Source of the DNA: Amoebidium appalachense
Lineage: Eukaryota > Ichthyosporea
Length of the DNA: 64,000 nt
Assembly (NCBI GenBank): GCA_963693365.1
Contig: CAVNZM010000003.1
Span: forward strand, 6,200,001 to 6,264,000
Reading direction: 5' to 3'
A program made the position numbers and the translations under genes. Each line of letters starts with the position of its first letter. Positions within the stretch are counted from its first letter, which is position 1. Below the pieces are notes generated by a model that did not search any database, was not told the DNA's origin, and was given only the letters and a program-made list of their open reading frames with translations. Shown piece by piece: positions 1 to 10,312 of this stretch.

Positions 1-2057
1 AAGCATGCTGTGACCACGTGCCAATCACATATACGTATTTCTTTTTTCTGCATACCACTCTTCATCCCCCACACTTCGCTTTTTTTTTCGCGCTTTTTTC
101 GCACCACACACTGCCCTTTGTTTTTTGGCGCCAACACTTTCCGCGCGCTTTTGTAAATAAACAACTGACCGTTTTCTATTGCTTCGCCTACAAGAAGCAA
201 GTTTTTCAAAATGTTGTGGCGCTGTGCACTGCCGCAAGAATGGCCGCAGCAGCTGTCTCTTACCGTCCTCTGGGTAGTACTCACCTGTCATTTCTGTCAC
301 CTCGCCTAGCTGGAGTAACAGAACTGACTTAAACTTCTTGCAGATACTTGGCCGTTCCACCCCGGTGGCTGCAGGTCATCTGTGCCCCTCCCAGGTGAAA
401 CAGCTACATACACAACAGACACTTCTTTGCAAGACGCCAGCTAATGCAGTGTGTCCTTTCAGATGCCTCCCACGCGTCCTCACCGGCAGTATGGCCCAGG
501 TGGAGACCTTTTCCTTCTCAGACGACGGCGCAAGGTGTGCATGCCTGTTTCCCCTTCCCTCTCCCCCCCCCCTCCCCCCTCCCCCCCCCCCCCCCGCCCC
601 CACCCCCTTCCTCCTCCATCGTCTCCCCCCCCCCCCCCCCCATTCCTCCTCCATCCCCCCTACGGATACACGAGGATGCATTTGCTTACTATTCGGACGT
701 CGCCCCGCAATGAGGCCTTTTTTTTTTTTTTTGCAACAGCCATATCATTTTTTATATTGTAGCACACACAACCCGGTTTTCGCACCTGGTCCAGCCCATT
801 TCTCATGAGCACATCATCTTTTCCCATTTTCCACACACGATCACACAGTGATCGGCAAGTTTTGGTCCTGATACTTTGTGCGTATAAGCAAAGCACGAGA
901 AGCGCCACCCCCGTGTGCTGCTAATCCCGCATAATGGGTGCCGGCCAGACACTAAGCCCAGCACACGTTTGCCGGAGGGTGTGAGTCTCGGACTTTGCTT
1001 ATGCCCTCACGGTGGTTAAGATCACTACCTGACGATCACTAGAGTCGTGTGTTTTCCTTCAGTCTGAACAGCCGTCGTTTGCGCAAACTACGTGTATATA
1101 CCCAATCACAATATATTTCAACATGTACATCCGGAAGATCTATGTCTGCTTCTCGCACTTGCTCGCCTCTGCTTACATGTTTTGTTTTTATGTTTTGTAC
1201 CCACGTGAGGTCATCCTCAGAGGCACTGCAGCCCGCGCACGACGTCGTGTGGTTAGGGGATGGCTTGGAGGTTTGCCAGTCCCTGACATATACACTGTGA
1301 CGCCCCCCCCCACCCCTAGTATGCATCCACATGCTTATATGTTTGCACCCACGTACTAGCCTTATCCATGTGTGAGGACACACACTATCCTTCTCTTGTG
1401 CGCTTAACATGTGACGTAGATATACATCGAGTCACCCCAGATACGGAAGCCCCCCAGATCAATAAACATCACGATGTAAATGGGGCTTCCGGGACCTGGC
1501 GTCCTCAGTCTTTTCCTTGTCCAAAACTTATTTCTTGTCAACGAAAGCTGTGACCATCCCTCCCCCATCCGACTTTCATCCGTGTTCAAATTCATATTCC
1601 CATCACATTTCGATGTCGCACTTATCCGATCAGAAAGACGAAAACTATGAGGGTAAAATAAATCGATCGAAATGCCTGTCGACACATATATAGAAGATAA
1701 ATCGCAACCTTCTAATGAAAGTAATCTTCTAATGAAAGTACGGAAACATTTAATAAACGAAACCACTTATGTATCTATTAGTTCACATCATATATTTATA
1801 CATGTTTTTAACATAACACGTCTAAATATAAGTATTCCTAATAGTTGGGGAGCTTAGAGCAATTCTACGTCGTGGGAAAAGAAGGAAAGGAATGAGGATA
1901 GAAAGGAATGGAATGGGAAAGGAATCGAGTAGAATGAAGGAGGAATGTAGGTTTCTATATTTGGGAAAATATAACGAGATCGGATTGGACAACTTATTTA
2001 GACATTAACGCAAACAACATCACACTGATGTGCGCGGGCCAAATGGCTCGATGTGTA

Positions 2058-2090
2058 CACAGATCAAAGAGATCTGCTCTTTGATCTGTG
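2058..2090. repeat. perfect 14-bp inverted repeat (hairpin)
   Basis: CACAGATCAAAGAG and CTCTTTGATCTGTG flank the 5-nt spacer ATCTG, giving a perfect 14-bp stem. It stands alone in gene-poor DNA and has no U-tract that would suggest a terminator. It could be a protein-binding palindrome or a small inverted-repeat element footprint. Confidence 0.6.
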
Positions 2091-3622
2091 CACACGGAAA
2101 CGGAAAGGAAAGAAAGAAAGGAAGAAAGGAAAAGGGAAAAGGAAACGAACAACAACAAACTAATAAACATGTGTAAAACTCAACAAGTTCTTGCCGTTAA
2201 TCATGGGTAGATGACATCCCCACTCAAGGGTTGGAAGTCGGGTTCTCGTGAAGTTTGTTGATGTGACTGTTGATGTCAATACTCTCACACTTGTAGAAGC
2301 AGGTGCCGTGACGTCACAGTCAAGTTTCCCCACTCCGACGAGAAGATGTCATGTGCTGAGCTGATTCGTATTAGTTTGCTTCTATATTTTGTGTTTTGGT
2401 TAGTGCATTTCGGGGGTTTTCTTGCATAGAGATGCCGGGGTCTAAGTGGAGTATGAGGAGATTATTCAGTGGTATGGGGAGAATCTGATGCAGCGGCGGC
2501 TGATTGTTTGGTGCGCGCGTGCATGCACCATGCCTCTGCGTACTCTCCATGTTAAATGTTGTATTGCTTCTTGCTGTGTGCTTGGCGAGACCCATGTTGC
2601 CTGCTCGCGTGTGTGTATGCTTATATGTATTGTGAGTAAACGTGTGTACGTGTTGTAGTGCTGTAGGGGTGTCTGAGGTGGCGGTAGCCAATGGTTACTA
2701 AACTCAATTTATTTTGATCTTCTCTTCGAATAAATACCTGAAATTCCTCTAAGTCTAATCCATACATGATTTCCGACCAGTCGGAAATCAGATCTATCTC
2801 TAATAGAAACCAATCACTAAGAGGCACAATTGCTTTCAGAGAGATCTGGTACGCGGAGACGTACACGATAGGACACAGACACTAGTTAAGATCAACTCGT
2901 GTCATCATCAAGGAAGTTCTAACCTATGACACACTGCAAAGACTCAGACTGTATCAAGACATACTATCACACTTAACCTTGATGATTGGTTAAAACCCGG
3001 CAACACATGAAAACTAAAGTAAATTAATGAAGTCTAATCACACATGTTATTCTAAGTGTAGCTTAAGTGTGTTACCGTTCAATCAACACATATTAAGTAA
3101 CACAAATCTACCTAACATATATTAGTAGAAAAGAAATACGATTATACACATGAAGACAAGGAGAGAAAGAAAAGAAAATAAGGAAGGAGAAAGAGAAAGG
3201 AAAAGAGAGCACAGATCAACAAACAAGATAGTAATAGTATAACTATAACCAGAGATATTTATGTACACACAAACATGTACACGTCTCTCCCTGAGTGGGT
3301 CACGGTGGATCCGTGTACACACATATAAACATTCTAATCGATATTACAATACACGATTAAAGCCGGGACAACACGTTTACAAGAATACAAGCATATCGGA
3401 GATCGATGCTACACTTTACATAATAGGAGTGTGGCATTTATACTAAGCATATGAATTGAAACATAACACAAACTGAGAAGATCTTACCATATGTAAATAC
3501 TACGTATTACAACATCCCCACTTAAGACTTTGAAGTTTGTGTTATCATATCCCCACTGAACCAGTGAAATCTCCCCACTTGAGAACAGAAACGAAAAAAA
3601 ATTAAAGTGTGTACTTTTCCCG

Positions 3623-3719
3623 GGGGGGGGGGGGGGGGGGGGGGGGGGAGGGGGGGGGGGGGGGGGGAGGGGAAGGGGGGGGGGGGGGAAGGGGGGGGGG
3701 AGGAAGGGGGGGGGGGGAG
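3623..3719. repeat. poly-G tract
   Basis: About 95 bases are almost only G with a few A, at the junction between the left flank and the mitochondrial-type DNA. Such tracts recur across the window (13353, 19669, 26865, 46477, 51317). Confidence 0.9.
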
Positions 3720-4366
3720 ATGAAAATACAAATCCTAAATACAGAAGATGTCAAAATGTCAATTTTCAGGGTGACGATCTGAAATTTGGAGTTTTAACAG
3801 ATTAGAATTAGGGTTTATAGGACTCTTAAGACCATAAAGGTAGGAATTTAGTACTATATAGAAGTACTTTTCTAAACTAGGAAAATTTAAAAGTAGAGGC
3901 GAGTTGAAAGTCCTAGACGAGTTTTGGATCCTCAGATTCCAAATTCACCTTGTACGAGTAAGGAGAATTTTCCAAGAGCATAAGTTCCTTAGCGATAAGG
4001 CTCTTTAAAGACTCTCACAATCAACTTGTCGATCGTAGGGATAAAAGCATAAGACTTTTATCTTAGTGAGAAAGCTCGACTGAGACTCCACCAGAGGCGA
4101 GTCGAGAGTATAATTAGGTAAATTACTAGAGGAGAATCAAAAGTTTGATTGGGTGAACTACTTGATTCGAATCAAGAATCTGATTGGGTGAACTACCTGA
4201 TTCGAATCAAGAGTCTGATTGGGTGAACTACCAGAGGCGAATCAAAAACAGGGTGAAATACCGATCTCAAAAAAATGGGTGTCCCAATTTGGTAAGTCCT
4301 GAAATGGTAAATTATTAAAACTCTAAGATCTTGCCACTCTTGGAATTTTAGCATGTCAGGAAATTG

Positions 4367-4806
4367 GGTACCTACGGAAATCGACGGAACTTTCGCGGTG
4401 CTCCAATTTCTGGACTTAATAACAGTTTTCATTCCTAAAGATGCTTATTAAAGCAGATATAGCTAATAGTCTATTATGAACTTTGCCACTTCGTTTTAGA
4501 CTTCAAGTTATGTATCTTTAATTTATCATCTTTCGTTTAGATTTATTTCATGCAATTAAGGGTAAATTATTAAAACCCCCAAGATTTTGCCACTCTTGGA
4601 ATTTTAGCAGATCAGGAAATTGGGTACCTACGGAAATCGATGGAACTTTCGCGGTGCTCCAACCTTCGAACCTTAGAAGGATATCATTTACAGTGATACG
4701 TTATTGATCCCTCAGCTACCATCCTGAAAGCAATGCTAGGTTATGTAATAGTATCTCTGGTGAGACTCGATACCTACGTAAATCTACGGAACTTTTGCAG
4801 TGCTTC
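4367..4806 (+). repeat. dispersed ~40-bp mitochondrial-type repeat
   Basis: A GC-rich unit beginning GGTACCTACGGAAATC and ending AACTTTCGCGGTGCTCCA occurs at about 4367-4406, 4622-4661 and 4769-4806 (diverged), and again at 6818-6856. The first two are each preceded by a similar GGAATTTTAGCA...CAGGAAATTG context. They resemble mobile GC clusters of mitochondrial genomes. Confidence 0.6.
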
Positions 4807-5447
4807 AATTTATGGACTTAATTCTATTTATTAGAGCAGGTAAATCCTAAGGGTTAATAAGGTTGTTGTCGTTCCTTTTTTTCTCTTTATACTGTTTAGT
4901 ATCTACAATTGTATACTCTATTAAATAATTTTAATCCTAAGCTATTATATGTGAGTACCTTTATTCTTATTAAAAGAGGTATCGTTTAGTTGGTATCTTT
5001 GTTTTACTATTTGCATTAGAGTACTAGACGAGCGGTGGCTCTGACGAGACTTTTACAACGAGCTTGTCGTCGTATATTGATAAGAGCATAAAACTCTTCT
5101 CTTAGCGATAAGGCTCTACTGAGACTCTATCGGATGCGAGAGTATGATCGAGTGAAATGCAAGTTCACAACGAGGTACAAGTCCTAAACGAGCTTGTTGT
5201 TGTATAATGACCAGAGCCTAAGACTTTTCTTTTAGCGATAAGGCTCTACTGAGACTCTACCTGATGCGAGAGTATGATTGGGTGAATTGCGAGTACTAGA
5301 CGAGCTTGTCGTAATATGAAGACAAGAGCATAAGACTTTTCTCTTAGCGAGATGGCTCTACTGAGACTCTAGCTGGCTCTCTAAATCTTAGAGTGCTGTA
5401 ATTACTCCCTTAGTAGTAAAGAATAAAGATGCTTAATTTCGACATAG

Positions 5448-5570
5448 CATAAAGATATAGGAATGATGTATATTATAGCAGGTGCATTTGGAGGATTATT
5501 AGGAACAACTTTCTCTGTATTAATTCAAATTGAATTAGCAGTACTAGGTACAAAATTTTTAAATTGTATC
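5448..5570 (+). pseudogene. cox1: cox1 5' fragment (cytochrome c oxidase subunit I)
   Basis: The frame starting at CAT 5448 reads HKDIGMMYIIAGAFGG, then LLGTTFSVLIQIEL, matching the conserved N-terminal segment of COX1 (HKDIG, first transmembrane helix, FSVLIR-ELA). The codon just before HKDIG, where COX1 has Asn of the STNH motif, is TAG, and the similarity fades after about 5560 in a stretch rich in CTAGGTAC. It is therefore a fragment or a split exon. COX1 is the catalytic core subunit of respiratory complex IV. The rest of the gene is not contiguous here; a second piece lies near 6085-6180 with cox3-like sequence between them. Confidence 0.75.
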
Positions 5571-5710
5571 TAATTATGACTATCAGGTACTATACTAGTC
5601 ATTTCTATCGATTTAAGAGTACTAGGTACGGTACTCTGAGATCCTCATATGTATAATCTTATTAGGACAGCTACCAGTCTTGATGGTCGTCCACATTCAT
5701 AAGCAATACA

Positions 5711-5850
5711 TACCAACTAGTTTCACCAAGTCTATGGCCAATTTCTGCCACTTTAGCTGCATTAGTATTCTCATTGAGTACTAGATGTGGATTTCATAAT
5801 TATAAAAATGGAGATAGAATGATGATTACAGGTTTCGAACCAAATAGTTC
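5711..5850 (+). pseudogene. cox3: cox3 fragment (cytochrome c oxidase subunit III)
   Basis: The frame from 5711 reads YQLVSPSLWPISATLAALV followed by a Phe/His/Asn-Tyr stretch, matching the COX3 start (YHLVDPSPWP, first transmembrane helix, then the FHYN-like segment). It is short, lacks the downstream helices and lies between two cox1 pieces, so it is a fragment or a scrambled exon. COX3 is a complex IV core subunit encoded in mitochondria. Confidence 0.6.
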
Positions 5851-6084
5851 CTCCGAGGAGTTCTTCGGAGGAGTTCATTGGAGTAGTCCCTTGGATTATT
5901 TAATGAATAATTTTAATTAGAGAATAAAAGTATTTCCTTTAGCATATCATAAGCTAGGTTATTCTTTACATTCTTTAGAGTTTACTTCCATAGCAGCCTT
6001 TCACCATCTTTAATTTAGGAGTTTCTTTGATCTCCTACTAGAATTGAGATATTAAATCTATGATATGTATCTCTTTTAAATACT

Positions 6085-6180
6085 GCTATTCTTAACTCCA
6101 CTTTTTCTTTTATTCGTGTCATCGGCATTAGTAAAACAAGGTGCGGTCAGTGGTACTAACACAATTAGTCCACTATAAAT
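6085..6180 (+). pseudogene. cox1: second cox1 fragment before a group I intron
   Basis: One frame reads LTPLFLLFVSSALVKQGAVS and continues into a PL-containing stretch, matching the COX1 segment LLPPSL-LLL-SS-VE-GAGTGW-PPLS. The invariant GAGTGWT is altered (GAVSGTN), so the copy is diverged. It is followed within about 40 bases by group I intron core motifs, consistent with an exon-intron boundary. Confidence 0.55.
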
Positions 6181-6220
6181 TTCGCTATATGCTGAGACGT
6201 CTAAAGCTTTAAGATGTAAC

Positions 6221-6340
6221 AATGGACAATCAGCAGGAAACCAAAGTAGATCGATATCTATGATTAGGATCCTCAGAGACTACATGCGAAACAGTACGGT
6301 TCACTAATGTATAGAACGGTATTGAAGAGATAGTCTGCCC
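6221..6340 (+). ncRNA. group I intron catalytic core (partial)
   Basis: Conserved core elements occur in order. A Q-like element AATCAGCAGGAAACC lies near 6228-6242, an R-like element with CAGAGACTACATGCGAA at about 6274-6290, and an S-like element GAAGAGATAGTCTGCCC at 6324-6340. AGACTA (6277-6282) can pair with TAGTCT (6331-6336) to form P7. Group I introns are self-splicing and common in mitochondrial cox1. No homing endonuclease ORF is seen and the intron ends are not clear, so function is doubtful. Confidence 0.65.
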
Positions 6341-6947
6341 TTAAAATGTGAAAGGAGCTTAAAGATTTAAGGTATTACTTGCGTGTTTACAACTACCTAA
6401 TTCTAGGAATTTTAAAAGCTTTTTGGTACCAAATTTAGGTTTAGAGGCTTAAAGTGGAGGATCTAATCAATCATGTATGGTACTAAGTCAAATATGATAG
6501 AAAGAAAATAGAATATCGCGGATCTTAGTTCGGGGTTTAAATTTTACTAGAGTCTCAGTAGAGCTTGCTCGCTAAGAGAAAAGTCTTATGCTCTTATCAT
6601 CATACGACGACAAGCTCGTCATGAAAGTCTCTAAAGAGCCTTCTCGCTAAGGAACTTATGCTTTTGGGTTCTGAGGAGCCCAAGAGTCTCTAAAGAGCCT
6701 TATCGCTAAGAAACTTATGCTCTTGGAAAATTCACCTTACTCGTACAAGGTGAATTTGGACTCTGAGGAGCCCAAGAGTCTCAGTTGAGCCTTATCGCTA
6801 AGAAACTTATGCTCTTGGGTACCTACGGAAGCCTACGGAACTTTCGCGGTGCTCCACTCTGAGGAGCCCAAACTCGTCTAGTACTCGCAACTCGTCTAGG
6901 ACTTGCAATTCGTTGTGAACTCGAAACTCGCAATTCATTTAGTACTT

Positions 6948-7447
6948 NNNNNNNNNNNNNNNNNNNNNNNNNNNNNNNNNNNNNNNNNNNNNNNNNNNNN
7001 NNNNNNNNNNNNNNNNNNNNNNNNNNNNNNNNNNNNNNNNNNNNNNNNNNNNNNNNNNNNNNNNNNNNNNNNNNNNNNNNNNNNNNNNNNNNNNNNNNNN
7101 NNNNNNNNNNNNNNNNNNNNNNNNNNNNNNNNNNNNNNNNNNNNNNNNNNNNNNNNNNNNNNNNNNNNNNNNNNNNNNNNNNNNNNNNNNNNNNNNNNNN
7201 NNNNNNNNNNNNNNNNNNNNNNNNNNNNNNNNNNNNNNNNNNNNNNNNNNNNNNNNNNNNNNNNNNNNNNNNNNNNNNNNNNNNNNNNNNNNNNNNNNNN
7301 NNNNNNNNNNNNNNNNNNNNNNNNNNNNNNNNNNNNNNNNNNNNNNNNNNNNNNNNNNNNNNNNNNNNNNNNNNNNNNNNNNNNNNNNNNNNNNNNNNNN
7401 NNNNNNNNNNNNNNNNNNNNNNNNNNNNNNNNNNNNNNNNNNNNNNN
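6948..7447. other. assembly gap, exactly 500 N
   Basis: 500 consecutive N separate AT-rich mitochondrial-type DNA from GC-rich virus-like DNA. The round size suggests a placeholder, so adjacency and distance of the two sides are unproven. Confidence 0.99.
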
Positions 7448-8341
7448 TGCACAGCGCCTGGCAACCACACGGTGGTTGGCAAGCACGTCGTAGTCCCACC
7501 CCTCCATGGGCACCGGCTGTATGCCGAAGGGGCCACACGAGTCCAGATACTCCTGCTCGGTGAACCCACGAACATACATACAGTAGACGGGGTAGGCACG
7601 GTCGCGGGCTGCACAGGCCTCGGTGGCTGTGGCAAAGCGCTCATTCACGAAGACAAGCACCCTGTTTCCGCCCAATCCAAGCACGTCAAGCGAATCCTGC
7701 GGCCGGTGGTAGCTGGGCCCGGTCTTGCGTGCATACTCCCGCACAAACTTGGGGTTGTGTGCAGGCTCTCTGTGCTCCTGTTTGTATCTGTTGAAGCGTG
7801 CACTGCGGGTGACAAGGTTGCTCGAAGAACAGTCGCGTGCCACGTTGTTGCGATGGTCCACCACCATGGCCGTGTGCACGGAGGGGGGCCGCCCAGCCCG
7901 CAGCACAACCAGTTGGTGAAGGGACGGAACAAAGGGCGCATCGATGATCCGTCCAGGCAGGTACACATGCAGGTACGGAGTTGTGGTGTCCGTGCCCCGG
8001 CGCACTTGCAGAACCCACCGCAGTCGCAGCACCCACTCCACATCCACGGGGTCCACCAGCAGGTCGCCGAGCCCCTCCACAGACAGCCTGCCCTCCTCCG
8101 CACACGCAACGGTGACGGCAGCCGCCCCCTCGTACACAAACCGCGACGCCAGGCCAGCACCGCCGTCCCCCGTTCTGTTGTCGGTCAGCACCATGGGGCC
8201 GGAGCCTGCACACAGCCCAGCAAGCGCCTCCACCACGTCTACCCATGCCGGCCCCTTGCTGTGCTCGGCAATAAATCGGAGGTGCAGGGGCCACGAGTGC
8301 TTCGGCATGCTCACAAGGGAGGAGGAGAGAAGACCAGGCAT
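7448..8341 (-). CDS. HNH-endonuclease-like protein, truncated by gap
   Basis: The frame is open from ATG 8341 to the gap, so the C-terminus is missing (about 298 residues visible). Residues 141-185 look like an HNH module: LHQLV, then VVDHRNN at 160-166, then SSSNLVTRS and N at 184. Compare the family pattern HR-ll, vDHinGn-lDNr-sNLr-aT-N. The stretch around DPVDVEWVLRLRW (97-109) resembles the D--d---l---W strand that precedes HNH in many phage and giant-virus HNH/AP2 proteins. Such enzymes nick DNA and often act as selfish homing nucleases. Promoter block 8481-8668 lies just upstream. The fold assignment is by pattern only; activity is unknown. Confidence 0.55.
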
Positions 8342-8393
8342 GTTTCCAACTTATGCACACAAAATATTTAAATGGAAGCACGCCTTTATACAT

Positions 8394-8449
8394 GGGGTCG
8401 ACTTTGTCAAATCCCGGGTGTGTACACGGGGTCGACTCTGTCGAATCCC
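8394..8449 (-). repeat. two copies of the dispersed GGATTTGACAAAGTCGACC motif
   Basis: Copies at 8394-8415 and 8428-8449 (minus orientation, the second with GATTCGACAGAGTCGAC). They belong to a family of about 14 copies at 8771, 9750, 9788, 9823, 13496, 14212, 14243, 14347, 14641, 15305, 15335 and 48351, in both orientations and always outside genes. Confidence 0.85.
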
Positions 8450-8480
8450 AGTTGTGTGTGTGGTCAAACCCATGTATGAC

Positions 8481-8668
8481 ACGTTTGGGGGAAAACAGAG
8501 GAGGGTAAACAGGAATGTTCTTATCACTAAGACGGTCCTTCCGCATTAACCAATCAGGTACATCCACACATCCCAAATAAGGAAGTTTTATTCCATACCA
8601 CAGTGTATAAGACACATCCACCAATCAGAAACAGTTCTCACACTTTTTACCCTCCTCGAAATCCCCCA
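8481..8668. promoter_or_regulatory. repeated bidirectional promoter-like block (copy 1)
   Basis: About 188 bp bounded by GGGGGAAAACAGAGGAGGGTAA at the left and its imperfect inverted counterpart TTTTTACCCTCCTCGAAATC at the right. Inside lie CCTTCCGCATTAACCAATCA, a GTATAAGACAC TATA-like element and a second CCAATCA. The block recurs at 9876-10062, 14685-14870 and 48511-48690. Position between genes, CCAAT boxes and TATA suggest a promoter; symmetry suggests it can fire both ways. Confidence 0.6.
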
Positions 8669-8841
8669 CAAACACAGAAAGCCCCTAGTTGTCCCGCAGT
8701 TGGCATGGGTAGGCGCACGTGCGCCTGTTCCCGCGCAGACCACGCCCCGCCTTCCCTGTTTGGGCAACCTGGATTTGACAAAGTCGACCCCTAGCCCCAC
8801 TACAGCCAACACAACACAGCGCACGTGCGCCTATCCCAGGT

Positions 8842-9711
8842 TCAGTCGCCGTTCAGGCCACGCAGTTGGTCCGCCCACGCCCTCTCCCTCTCGCGGTCAT
8901 ACGCGGCCAGCCCCTCGTCCATGTCCTCCGGCAGCCCCTGCCACACCTTGACGCGGCCAAGGTCGGGCCTCCTCTTGTGCCGCTTGTAGACCGTGTAGGT
9001 CACCAGGGGCGCCGCAGCACGCGCGCCGGGGTCCTCGTAGAGGTGCGGCCTCTTTCGGGCAATGTAGGCGTCGAAGTTGTACCCCATCTCGCACTCGTAC
9101 TCCGACTCCATGTCCGACTCGCACGAGCTGCAGGCGTCCGACAGGTGCACCGCGTCCCTCTCCTCCAGCGCCTCCTCCTCCAACCGCAGCATGGCATGCC
9201 CCTCCGAGTCCCCCCCGGGGCCGGCCGCGGGCACCTCCCGCGCCCAGTTCCTGTCCGCCCACCACAGCGGCTTGGGCGGCGGCATGGGCTGCATCCACTG
9301 CACGCACCGGCACGCCGCGTTGAAGCGCGCCACCCACTCGGCGGCCCGCGGGGTCTTGCCGGCTATGCACGGCACCCGCACCCGCAGCAGAGACAGGCCC
9401 GCCCCGGGCACCACCCTCGCGAGCGTCTGCAGGGCCTGCGTGCACATGGGGCAGTCCGGGTCCAGCCGCTCCCCCGGCACCGTGTGCAGCAGCACCTCCA
9501 GCTTGCGGGCCCGCGGCAGGTGGGTGGTCGTCTGCAGCATCTCCCCCAGGGCGCCCTCCAGCGCGCACGTGCACACGGGCCCGTGGTCCCGCACCTCCTT
9601 GGCCACGCTGAGGCCGTCGTCGCAGTAGCGCCACCCGGTAAAGGAAAGCGTGCACTGGCCCGCGGCACAGCCAGGGGTGGCGCAGGGCCGGTCACACTGC
9701 GGGGCTGCCAT
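8842..9711 (-). CDS. cysteine-rich protein of unknown function
   Basis: 289 residues from ATG 9711; the ORF stays open upstream, but that part runs through promoter block 2 and is not expected to be coding. The N-terminus is Cys-rich (CDRPCATPGCAAGQC). A central segment has CTCALEGALGEML, then LEVLLHTVP, then DPDCPMCTQALQTLA. The last has a faint resemblance to the C-x-E...PC-x2-C zinc pattern of nucleic-acid deaminases, but spacing (C-A-L-E) is not canonical, so I do not assign that family. An acidic stretch (EEEALEERDAVHLSDACSS) precedes a basic C-terminal part with KRHKRRPD. The gene is GC-rich with strong third-position GC. It lies between promoter blocks 1 and 2. Confidence 0.5.
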   Translation of the reverse strand: MAAPQCDRPCATPGCAAGQCTLSFTGWRYCDDGLSVAKEVRDHGPVCTCALEGALGEMLQTTTHLPRARKLEVLLHTVPGERLDPDCPMCTQALQTLARVVPGAGLSLLRVRVPCIAGKTPRAAEWVARFNAACRCVQWMQPMPPPKPLWWADRNWAREVPAAGPGGDSEGHAMLRLEEEALEERDAVHLSDACSSCESDMESEYECEMGYNFDAYIARKRPHLYEDPGARAAAPLVTYTVYKRHKRRPDLGRVKVWQGLPEDMDEGLAAYDRERERAWADQLRGLNGD

Positions 9712-9787
9712 GCTTACCGGATACACAGAAAAAAGTCGCCTGCTGTGCACTCTGTCAAATCCCGGGTGGGTGCACTGGTATGCGCGT

Positions 9788-9844
9788 GGGGTCGACTTTG
9801 TCAAATCCCGGGTGGGTCCACAGGGTCGACTCTGTCGAATCCCG
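9788..9844 (-). repeat. two copies of the GGATTTGACAAAGTCGACC motif
   Basis: Copies at 9788-9809 and 9823-9844, with a truncated third at 9750-9764, arranged as at 8394-8449: two close copies in the same orientation to the left of a promoter block. Confidence 0.85.
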
Positions 9845-9875
9845 GTTGTGTGTGTGGCCAAACCCCATGTATACA

Positions 9876-10062
9876 CGTTTGGGGGAAAACAGAGGAGGGT
9901 AAACAGGAATGTTCCTATCACTAAAACGGTCCTTCCACATTAACCAATCATGTACATCCGCACATCCCAAATAAGGAAGTTTTATTCCATACCCCAGTGT
10001 ATAAGACACATCCACCAATCAGAAACAGTGCTCACACTTTTTACCCTCCTCGAAATCCCCCA
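9876..10062. promoter_or_regulatory. repeated bidirectional promoter-like block (copy 2)
   Basis: Nearly identical to 8481-8668, with the same GGAGGGTAAA ends, two CCAATCA boxes and GTATAAGACAC. Followed by GTTGTCYACAG repeats (10080-10112). It lies upstream of the minus-strand gene ending at 8842. Confidence 0.6.
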
Positions 10063-10312
10063 CAAACACAGAAAGCCCCTAGTTGTCTACAGTTGTCCAC
10101 AGTTGTCTACATCAGTACAGCCGTCACGCGTGGGCGCGACGCACGCCCCACCTTCCTTGTTTGGGCATCCGCCGGATGACGGAGGTGGGGGGGGGGAGAG
10201 AGAGAGAGGCCACACACAGGTTTTGCGCTGCCGGGCCACAGGCCGCACCTTTTTATTGCGCATACATACAACAGCGACAGGCCAGCTGCCACCCCCCCCC
10301 CCCCCCCCCCAG

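Larger units (their letters stand above)
1..3740. other. gene-poor left flank
   Basis: I see no convincing complete gene here. Around 455-533 (+) a short open stretch lies between an AG acceptor-like and a GTGTGC donor-like site and is followed by C-runs (550-660), which resembles the C-rich introns farther right, but nothing proves it is an exon. 1850-2160 is purine-rich (GGAAAGGAATGGAATG-like). 2700-3600 is AT-rich without coding signal. Confidence 0.5.
3740..6947. other. mitochondrial-type DNA with inverted repeat ends
   Basis: This AT-rich block differs sharply from the GC-rich DNA beyond the gap. It holds cox1-like and cox3-like pieces and a group I intron core. A repeat family built on TTAGCGATAAGGCTCT with GAGACTC occurs at about 3990-4090, 5050-5160, 5190-5270 and 5300-5380, and appears in opposite orientation at about 6550-6800. 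That arrangement resembles terminal repeats of a small linear mitochondrial chromosome. Alternatives are a nuclear mitochondrial insertion (NUMT) or a mis-scaffolded mitochondrial contig, since it ends directly at the N gap. Identification as mitochondrial is well supported; the physical origin is not. Confidence 0.7.

Noticed and set aside
25-360. Lys/Arg-rich 111-codon minus frame at the left edge
   Set aside because: No family pattern, and the plus strand has splice-like signals in the same bases; evidence is too weak for a gene call.
8897-9655. 252-codon alternative minus frame (Gly/Ala/Arg-rich)
   Set aside because: Shadow of the GC-rich gene at 8842-9711; composition reflects third-position GC in the true frame.
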